A DNA stretch of 64,000 nt, from contig CM073195.1 of NCBI GenBank assembly GCA_037042915.1, forward strand, positions 1,736,001 to 1,800,000, given 5' to 3'. Source of the DNA: Auricularia sp. M13 (lineage: Eukaryota; Basidiomycota; Agaricomycetes; Auriculariales; Auriculariaceae). Shown here in pieces: positions 55,575 through 64,000 of this stretch; the first letter of the stretch is position 1; each line of letters starts with the position of its first letter. The notes beneath the pieces are model-generated. The model was not told where the DNA came from. It saw only the letters and a list, made by a program, of their open reading frames with translations, and made no database searches. The position numbers and the translations under genes are program-made.

Positions 55575-56530
55575 TTCCAAGTCGCCATTGTGCTTGGAAG
55601 CTGTGAGTGCTCAACTGTGTTCACTAGATAATAAACCACTCCGATATATATGTAAGTTTAGAGCCTGAAGACACCAGCTTACAGGTGCGGTGTTTCATGA
55701 TTGTGGATGCGCGACAAGGTGAGAGCAGGCCTTCAGTTCCGAGCCAGGGCATGGTGCGATCCTTCAAGATTTCCTCGATTGAGGTATCCTCCATAGTATT
55801 TGACACCCCTTTTGTGACAATCCGAGCCCCCCTGAATCTGCACCTCCGTGGCATTGAGCGGGAAATTTTCATGAGCCGACGTTGGCTCTTGAAAACGAAC
55901 CGCCATGATGATCTCGCGGTGCCTCCGCACCCCATTTGCCTTTCGAGCGGCTGGCCTCCCAGCCCACGACGCCCGGCTGCGTGGTCGTTGAGCTCAATCC
56001 TGGCCACAAACGTAGCGGTCGCGCGACTCGCGGACCCGCGTACGGCGTTCTTGAGGGCATGATGCCTTTACCCTCGGAAACGGGACCAGCAGCGAACTGC
56101 TGCGCCAGGACAACCGTTAGCATAGCCGTTGAACTCTTGCGGGCCAGGTGCGCTGCGTATCACGCGTCTGGAAACGTGCATGATTCTGCGCAATTTTTCT
56201 TCTGCGCATTGTCGGCGACTCAGGCTCGACTTTAAGCTCAGGGGAGTCATGGATTCCTCATGTTCGAGTGGACCAGAAAGTTGTACCCAGGCTCGCTACT
56301 GTTGCCTGTCATGGCTCCACGTACACCCGCTCGCCAACAGCTCCAGCTCGTCATCGTTCGCCGACATACTGCGCTGCTTCGGCTCATCGGACCCAGCACA
56401 GTGTCCCTGCCTGCTGCGCCTCTCTGGCTGCCGCTAAAATCCCAAACATGACATGGCTTTTCCGATGATTCCTGCCAGTGCTGCGCCTCTTTGGACAACC
56501 TTGGTCGACCTTTCAGGCTCATCATCTTCG
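55575..56530. other. Intergenic, uncertain
   Basis: Both strands carry frames of 80-130 codons (for example 55624-56007 minus and 55936-56235 plus) with conflicting coding claims and no motif. No gene called. Confidence 0.4.
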
Positions 56531-57706
56531 TCAGTTGCGTCGCTCATCGGGATTTGGTGCGCGGTGTGTCGAGTTGCCAACGGTCGGGCGCCAGAATGCT
56601 GCCTCGTGCGGCTCACGCCAGGCAGCAAGCAAGTCCCTCTCCTTCAATACGCTGAACACGGGGCAGCTCGTCTCGCCGTACGATCCCAGGTGCCGCTTCT
56701 GATAGTTGGCCTTTCGCCCCATCCGCTCCTCGCCGCACCAAACACAGCGGTCCGGGTTGCGCTCGCGCAAATGTCGCAGGAGTGCCCTGATCTCGTCCTT
56801 GCTTTTCTCTGCGCCCTGTGATGCATTATACTGCCCCGAACGCGATCCATGGAGATTACGCAGCGCGATCTGTTCGTTGAGCCGTCGTACGACGATGTCC
56901 CTAGCCTCGACGATGGCGGTGTTGGATTTCACGTCGTGGCCGAGGCCTCCAGCTCCGCAAGAGAAGGCGCGCTCTTGACTAAGCTTGTCCAACCGCTTTT
57001 CACCAGCAGTGCGTAGAGCAGCGACGCATCGCCGCGGACCCGTTCGCCAGGGCGATGGGCGCCGTCGCCGTACGGCTTCAGCTCAAGCAGCGCCGCGTCG
57101 CTCCTTTTCGACAGAATCTCGCGCTCCCGCTTCTTCTGGCTCAGCGGCACTCGCTTGCGTATCGTTGTGGATGGCGGCGCCGCTGCTGGTGCGTTGGCAG
57201 CGCTCGTCGAATCTGCAGGCAATGTTGGACCCGAACCCGCAGCACGACTCGCCGCTTGGCCGTGCCTACCGTCGTCCATCTCATTGGGGTCGCCGGGGGC
57301 CTCAAAGATCGGCATGTTCGCGATGCCATGCGATGCGCGAAATTGCGGGGGTGCTGTCGCCAGTCCAGCGCTGGCTAACGATGGCGGAGGCAGAGGGCCC
57401 GGGTATACTGCAGGGCGTGGTGGTAGTGGTGGTATGGGCAGGTAGCCCGCATATGGGTCGTGGTTGTGCTGACTACCTGACGCAGGTAGACCCAACCACG
57501 TTCGATTGTCGAAGTTGCCGTAGGAATACGGCGTAGGCTGGCGGTTCGAAGATGAGTTCATCCCGCTCTTTGCTCAGCGCGACGTAACCACTCACGTATG
57601 GGATGTCCTGTCCAAAAAGACCGTATTTCACGTCCAGGCCATCGGTATTCCAGCCTTCACGTCGGAAATGAGTGCACGCAGAGGACTGTGACGGACAACT
57701 ACTCAC
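56531..57706 (-). pseudogene. Truncated near-copy of ZnF2
   Basis: The main part (57561-56930) is nearly identical to ZnF2 (PYSYGNFDNRTWLGLPASG, RKRVPLSQKKREREILS, LLELKPYGDGAHRPGER). At SLAELE the sequence skips about 48 bp present in ZnF2 (EKKQTVQDEAMEMLS region) and changes frame. The finger (CVWCGEERMGRKANYQKRHL) is intact in the new frame. A one-base loss near 56585 turns the conserved DRWQLDAP into a different ending. The first exon has been replaced by unrelated sequence upstream of IPYVS. Three lesions make it a pseudogene; high similarity indicates a later duplication than blocks A and B. Confidence 0.85.
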
Positions 57707-57866
57707 GGTTTATGCTGGAAACGTCGATGAGCGGCAGCGATGTTTATGGAATAGGGCGGCTCGCCGGAGTGCAAGGGGTGGCGTTGAGTGCATATAGAGG
57801 TGAAGTTCGGGACGTGCATTCGCTTCCAGGGAGGTGGACACATTCAGAGCAGGAAGGCGCATACTT

Positions 57867-57957
57867 AAGAGTTCTCACCTAGAATTGTCAGAGGCACAAT
57901 GCACGCGTAGCGGGAAGTGTGAGAAGCAGCGCTCCGAAGGTCCGGTGGAGAACCAAT
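57867..57957 (-). repeat. Dispersed inverted fragment, copy 2
   Basis: Reverse-complement match of 49637-49730, about 80% identical by eye. Confidence 0.75.
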
Positions 57958-58826
57958 GACTCTCCCCAAGTTGGATAGCAAGCGCTCCAAGTGGTCCGTA
58001 TATGTATTCATTTCCTCCTCGATCTTCGAGATGGCACATAGCGGACTTGCGACTCGGACGTGCATGGAACCGGCTACGAACAGGAAGAGAAAGTGCGAAG
58101 CAAAGAGCACTCTTGGTATTAAACTTGCTCTAGACGATGTCTGTCGTCATCTGTCTCAGGAAATAATGTAATTTTGTCCGAGATAATCGACGTCGTCATG
58201 CTTTCTTTGGCGGAGGCTGCTCGCTCAGATGACATGTTCAATTGAACCCTCGTTGATCAATTGAAGAGAAAGGAGTCCTCACGTAATGTCGATCCAGACA
58301 CTACATTATGCGGTTTCCACGTTCATGAGAAGGGTCAATGTGGCGTCGGAATGGATGCCTCTTTCAAGTTTGGAACGCAGGGCTTAGAGTCCGCTTCCCG
58401 GTAGTAGGAGTAATTACTTCCGAAGCCTGCCGCTCTGCTCTCGACCATGGTGGGCCTACAGGAGTAGGTTGCTGCTGCCAGGCGGCACACCAGCTGCATG
58501 ATCGTACAGCCTGGGTCAGGGCGTCAAGTCGCAACTCTTTGTCTCCGTCATATCAGCTCGCAGTCTAGACTCAAGTATTATTCGCGGTGGGCCTGCCTGA
58601 ACTGTCTCGTTGAAAAGATCCGGTTCCGCAACATCGCTTCCAATTCCATAGGTACGCAGTACGCTCGTCTGGTGAGTCTGGCCCGTCGACATGAGCTGTA
58701 CGAGAAAGAGTGTAGGAGCGGGCTTTGAACCGGAATATTGGGACGCGTGCAGTCCGCCGCCGGTGCCGAGCCGCTGCTTTCATTCTTGCCACCATCGACT
58801 CTGACAGTGTCGGCGCTCGAAGCGAG

Positions 58827-61800
58827 ATGATACCAGTGCTTGATTTTCTTCCTCCATCTACGCACGATGGTCAACTTCCAGAGATGTATATTCCCGAACC
58901 GCAGCGCCAGGGCTCTCTGCCTCCCAGCCGCTCATATTCGCCTGTTGGACGGGACGAGCGCCCTCGGTCTCCGCGACCGCTGTCCCTGCGTAGTCTGACA
59001 ACGCGGGATCCTCCAATTGTTCAGCTCTCGTCGTCCCACTTAATAATACCAACGGGTGGTCCACCGGTGGAGATTGGTACATACACCAAGCGCAACGCCG
59101 CTGGCTCCGACGATAGACGCGAATGCCGGTCTGGTAAGCGCGTCAGATGGCAGTACGTTTTGCGCCCTTGGCGATACTATGGCTTAACGGACCTCAACAG
59201 TGAACCAAGCGACCAGAACTCTGACTCTGACACCCATACGCAAACTCCGCGAGATGTTGCTTCGAAGTGTACCAGAGGGCCCTTGATACTACCCTCACGC
59301 GCTCCCACCTACCGGCCAAGGTCGCCAAGTCCCCCTTCACAGTCGCCGCTATACGTAACAGTCAACCAGACCTGGTATGATCAGCCGAGTTATTGGGCAT
59401 TACAAGTTTTAACGGTGTGCCTAGGAACGATTCGATCGCGGCATGGACGCCCGAAGCCAACGTCGGGGAGTGCAAGTTTGTTGTGTATCGCCGTCGGCGT
59501 GCTTTTGCGGACAGCGAGCGCGTCTTTACGCTCGTCCAGTTCGCCGACCGCGACCTCCTGAACGCTGTTCGGTAAGCATCCAACAGTACCGGGCGAGCAG
59601 AGTACTGCAGCTCAAATGTGCCTACAGCTCAGCTTGCCCGTCCCTGGACGGATTGTACGCGCACGACGGCATGGTCTCGCTCAACCTGCTGTATCCGCAC
59701 ATCAACAAGCTGCGCAACGCAGCACCCTCCGACGAACTGTCGGCCTTCCTGGAGTTCCTGGAGGACGAATACGAACCACAGTGCGTGACGGGGCTGCTCT
59801 TCTGAAATTTCACTAATATAAAATTTCAGCCGCATGCGCATCGAAGCGCTCGTCGCAGACGGCCAGATAAAATACGAATACCTCTGGGCGGTCTACAAGC
59901 CCGGCGCAAAGCTCTGCGTGCGCATCGAGGGCACCGACCATGTTCGTCATTAGTCGTCCCTTGCTTGTTTTCTTTCGTACTGAAAACCTGCTTCTAGATC
60001 GGCGCGATTGTCGACTCCGCGGAGTACTTGAGCAGCACGCCGGGCCCCTACTTTGTCGTAAAGTACCGCACCCTCGAGTGGACGGGCGAGAAGATGTACT
60101 GGGCACTGTGGGCAGCGGCCATCGCGCCGTTCGAGGTCAGCTCTTCTTGCCAGCCCTGCGTTGCATCTGCATATTCAATATCGCCGCCAGGGTTGCGAAT
60201 ATATCACAGCTGTGGGCCCACGTCTTGCGACCGAAGAGCAGCGCGCGACTATGACCGGTGCGCGATCCCGTCGAAGGGAGTGCTCGCTTCACTTCCACTC
60301 ACCTCATTCACCTGTTATAGATTCCGGCCGCAAATTCCTTCAATACGTTGGTAGCAGCGTACGCCATGTCCAGAGTGGGTTTGCTTGAGTGAGCGTGCCC
60401 CACTGGCGATTGACTGGATGTTATAGTCACCGGGACGATGACCACGAATGCTGCGCGCGACGTGTCGGTATGTTTTGTTCTCTTCACAGCACAACCCCTG
60501 CGCATCACACATCTAAATATAATCTGCGTAGGCCAAAGGACGCGGGATGGTTGATCCTGTCTCGTACACCAAATTCTTCCCAACACGGCGAGGCAAGTAA
60601 TTGGCATCTTTGTGATATGCGCCTCTGACGCTTTTCGCCATCCTTGCCGCTAGCTGGCCTGCATCTTCTTCGCCCTTTCGAGCATCCCGTGACCAAAGAC
60701 GGCATGCCCGAGGACATGCTCTGGCTATTGCCAGCTACGCTAGAATGCTACTCGTTTGTCGCGCACGTACGTTCCAATTAATGTTGTCCCATGTTAGGCG
60801 CATGCTGACGCCATCCGAAGGCCTGGGGTGTGGTGCGCGTGGCTGACATCGAGCCCGTCGTATACGACGAGAAGGCTTGGGACAGGGTTGTCGTCCATTC
60901 TAACGAAAAGGTGCCGAACCGTGACCTTTACACTGCGTGTGAGCTGACGGGACGACTGCCTGTGTGTAGGGCATGATGCGCGCTCTCGTAGAGCAGCAGA
61001 GTTCCACTCCTGCGATCGTTCTCTTGCATGGCTCGACCGGTCTGGGGAAGACGTTCACGGTCGAAGCGCTAGCCGAAGCGCTGCGCCGGCCACTGTATCC
61101 AATCGCCAGCACGGACCACAATGCACCGCTTCTGGGAGCGGCGGTGGACTTTTCGCTCGACGTGCGCATCTGCTTCATGATTTTTCTATCGCGGAAAGTG
61201 CTGATGGCGCAACGCAGATGGCGGAACGGTGGAATGCCATCATGCTGCTCGAGGACGTGGATTCGCATTGCGTAAGTCAAGATGTATGTCTGGTCGGCGT
61301 ATCGCGATTTGCTCGTCGATGCTGACGCTGTTCTGCAGGCCCACCAACGCATGCTCCCCGACTGTCTCCTCCGCGCGCTGGAGAGCCGCCGCGGCGGCGC
61401 GCTGTTCCTCACGGCGCGTCGACGCCCTGCGTTACCGCTTCCTATCATGTACCGAATAACACTCGGTCAGTTTCTCCTTCTCTGCTCCAACCTATCGCTT
61501 TGCTTCTCTGACCGAACTCAAGCGGTTGAGTATAACGAGCTCGACTTCATGCAGCGGCTCCAGATCTGGGAATGCTGCATCAACGACGTGCTGGAGAACG
61601 CGCCGCGCGAGGAACTGCTTATGCAGGCGCGGAGCAGAGAAAGGCCCGTGCTGCACGCGAGCAATATGCACGAGTTTGCGACGAAGCAGTTCAATGGTGC
61701 GTACGGCCGTATCTACCTTCACTTTTGTATCACATGGACATTGTTCTGATTTCGGTTTCGGCTCCCTAGCGTCGTCCATTAAGAGCATCGTGCAGACCGC

Positions 61801-62014
61801 GCATGCGCTCGCAATCTCCCGGTGGGTTTTATTTTCGCTCGCCCTACATCTGGATGCTGACTGCGCGCCTTGCTCTAGGCCAGAGCCGCTGTCCGTGCAG
61901 CACTTCCGCGACGTCATTTATGAGAGGAGCAAGTTCTTACGCGAGGCCGGATTGCTTGAGAATGACGATGCGGAGGACGAGGACGAGGACAGTGAGCCGT
62001 CTGAGACCGACTAA
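58827..62014 (+). CDS. AAA-family ATPase with large N-terminal region
   Basis: An intron-rich gene. Exons visible from ATG 58827: 58827 to about 59371; about 59425-59572 (NDSIAAWTPEANVGECKF); from 59631 (SACPSLDGLYAHDGMVSLNL); from 59830 (RMRIEALVADGQIKYEYLW); from about 60000 (IGAIVDSAEYLSS). Several short exons follow (GRGMVDPVSYTKFF, KDGMPEDMLWLLPATLECYS, VVRVADIEPVVYDE), then the ATPase: LLHGSTGLGKTFTVEA (Walker A), RRPLYPIAS, AIMLLEDVDSH (Walker B), LESRRGGALFLTAR, ending in acidic DEDEDSEPSETD at 62014. The N-terminal region upstream of the ATPase recalls the DUF7025-AAA architecture common in filamentous fungi. Its role is unknown. Exact splice joins in 60100-61500 are approximate. Confidence 0.78.
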
Positions 62015-62497
62015 TCCCTTTTGGTGCAGTTTTCGTTCAAATATCTTTTTGCTATGATTCTGCTCTCGATGCTTTGCTATGCGTCTGTATCTAGGATTAC
62101 GAGAGAGATCTTATTGAATATATGTGTACGTACTTTCATGAGAGTTTCTTTGCTTGACTTGGGACTCGGGAAATATGCACGTCGCGAACGAATATATCTC
62201 AGTGTCGCAAAAGCCATCGGGAGGCTTCCGCCCTACTTGAAAAACTTCATGACAGTCTTGACCGGCTGCCAAATCTAGTTCGCCACCCGAGCTTTCAACT
62301 TTGCGACCCCCGACTATTATGTGAATGGCGGTTGGGGAGATCTTCATCTCCGGCTTACTGTGAACCTCTCAGATACCCCACACCCGTATTTGAACGATCT
62401 TTCCATTAACCTTAGTGTGACAGCAAACATTGGCGGTAGAGAACATTAGAGTCGTTTAGAAATACAGGTCTTTAGTAGTACTTATATGATCCGAATC
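62015..62497. other. Intergenic between convergent genes
   Basis: AT-richer sequence with no coding features, between the ends of the AAA ATPase and MDR copy 3 genes. Confidence 0.55.
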
Positions 62498-64000
62498 TCA
62501 GTCCTCCGCCAGCACGACGACCGCCTTGCCGCGGTTGTCGCCCTTCTGCACGTCGAGCAGCAGCTGCGGCGCGTCGTCCAGGGAGCGCACGATGCTGTAG
62601 TTGTACTTGATCTCGCCGCGCGCGACCTTCGCGGGGAACGTGCGGTAGAACTCGTCCTCGTACTTCGCGTGGTAGTCGTGCACGTAGAAGCCGCGGATCG
62701 TGAGCCGCTTGAACAGCGTTTGGTGGAAGTTCTGCCGGTGCGGTCGCGTGAGAACGCGGGCGCGGGATGAGGTGAGAGAGGACGTACGGCGATGAGGTCT
62801 GGCGCGAAGTTCTCGGTGTTGTACCCCGAGATCAGGCCGGATACCTGGCAATCGCAGCGTGTGACGTGAGCGCACAACGCACACCGCAAAACGGAGGAGA
62901 CGCACGAAGACCTGGCCAAAGAGGTTCATATGGTTGAACACGGTGCTGAGCGTCTCCCCGCCGACATTATCCCAGTATCTGCGTAGAATATTTATTGATC
63001 AGCCATGCGCGCGCAGACCGACGCCCGGAACTCGGGCACGCACATATCGACCGGCCCGTGCTCGCGCAGCACGTCGTCGACGGACGTCGTCTTGTAGTTG
63101 AACACGACGTCCGCGCCGAGCGTGCGCAGGAACTCGAGCTTGTACTCCTGCCCGGCGGACGCGATGACCTTCAGCCCGGCTTCCTTGGCGAGCTGCACGA
63201 GGACACTGAGCGGGCGCTGTCAGCAGAGAGCGGGACCACATGAAGTCGACGTACGAGCCCACTGCACCAGCCGCGGTAGAAATGTAGATAGTTTGGCCCT
63301 GCAACATTTAATCATCTAATAAGCAGTGGCAAACGCGGAGCGGTACCTTCTTGGGCTGCAGCTCCCGCAGGCCGTAAAACGCGGTCTCAGCTGCGTCGCC
63401 CCGCGCGTCAATTGCAGACCTTCAGATCGAAGCAGTCTGCTTGAGACTCACCAGGCATCCCGACGGGGCCGAGGAACGCGTGCCACGGGAGACCCGTATC
63501 CTCTGGGAGGACGTGGAAGCCGTCCAAGTTGTCGATGATCTGGTATTCCGCGAAGTCTACGGCGGGGGCAATGCGGAAGGTTAATCGCACACGTTGCATG
63601 GGACAGCGGAAGGACTTGCCGATTTTCTCGCCATACGTCTGGTACAGATGCGCGCCGACTTTGACGTTGGGGTTTTCCGAGCGCAGGACCTTGATCACGC
63701 CGAAACCGTACAGCCTGTAGCGCCCGCAGTCAGCCTGCGGGTGTTCACCGAGGATCAGTTGTTCGGGGAGGCTCACGGTTGCCCAAGCTCGAACGCATAA
63801 CCCTTGATCCCGGTATTGTCGCGCATCTTGCTGCGAAGGTACGGGTCGATGCTGATCGCGAGCGTCTTCGCGAGCACCTTGCCGCCCGCGAGGGACACAT
63901 TGTCGAGGTCGATCGTCTGCGAGTCGTCCACCACGAGCGTCTCGCCGATGACGGGATAGCCTTCAGAAGCAAGCGGTGAGGAGTCCGACAGAACTCGATG
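62498..64000 (-). CDS. MDR-family NAD(P)H oxidoreductase, copy 3 (5' end outside window)
   Basis: The minus-strand gene ends at 62498 (DVQKGDNRGKAVVVLAED). The first exon lies beyond 64000: an acceptor ...CTGAAG precedes GYPVIGETLVVDDSQTIDLD near 63964. The family pattern is kept (LAISIDPYLRSKMRDN, GFGVIKVLRSENPNVKVGAH, TGLPWHAFLGPVGMPGE, IYISTAAGAVGS, GLKVIASAGQEYKLEF, LGADVVFNYKTTSVDD). It is the most diverged of the three MDR copies in this window. Probably an NADPH-dependent enone reductase; substrate unknown. Confidence 0.85.

Noticed and set aside
55624-56235. Possible genes on either strand downstream of HEM3
   Set aside because: Plus and minus frames conflict, neither has a motif or consistent introns.
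1-64000. rRNA genes, CRISPR arrays, bacterial-type operons
   Set aside because: None seen; the sequence is eukaryotic with spliceosomal introns throughout.

Overview
The window is nuclear DNA of a mushroom-forming basidiomycete (Agaricomycetes). Genes are intron-dense, with most introns 41-70 nt carrying GT(R)NGY donors and CTNAY branch sites. Coding GC is high at third positions. The gene families (DUF7223-like and DUF3455 secreted proteins, TET/JBP dioxygenase, alpha-kinase, expanded zinc-finger paralogs) are typical of that group. All exon models were read by eye from splice signals and phase; no search was run.

Region 1 (1-9 kb): the 3' part of a GPI-anchored-type secreted protein gene, an NTF2/SnoaL-like gene on the minus strand, about 3.7 kb with no supportable gene, a broken copy of the first gene family, and the first half of an unknown host gene.

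Region 2 (9063-24409) is the most striking feature: a 15,347-bp mobile element with near-identical 908/909-bp terminal inverted repeats (termini TAGGGAAG...CTTCCCTA), flanked by a 5-bp target duplication TCTGC. Removing the element and one TCTGC rejoins the host reading frame without a break. Each repeat contains a tRNA-like block with Pol III A and B boxes. The cargo is all on the plus strand: an alpha-kinase-like gene (10152-11354), an intact 12-exon alpha-kinase with an N-terminal Cys-knuckle region (11616-14089), a 4.5-kb unidentified stretch with gene fragments and a 150-bp tandem repeat, a TET/JBP-type 2-oxoglutarate dioxygenase (18569-20671), and a 9-exon integrase gene (20770-23426). 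In the integrase gene a multi-membrane-span N-terminus and a ubiquitin-like domain ending in Gly-Gly are spliced in frame to a helix-turn-helix plus DDE integrase. This candidate system combines DNA-modifying, phosphorylating, ubiquitin-like and integrase activities in one element.

Region 3 (25-46 kb) contains a segmental duplication of a three-gene minus-strand block: MDR oxidoreductase, SDH assembly factor 4 (SDHAF4/SDH8) and a lineage-specific zinc-finger gene, at 25.5-30.9 and again at 40.7-46.5 kb. Between the copies lie a pair of DUF3455 secreted-protein genes and a ten-exon DAHP synthase gene (first step of the shikimate pathway).

Region 4 (46-64 kb) holds further zinc-finger relatives (one intact, two decayed, one of them inverted), a small charged protein, hydroxymethylbilane synthase (haem synthesis, with an 11-nt exon), an AAA ATPase, and the start-less 5' end of a third MDR oxidoreductase that runs off the window.
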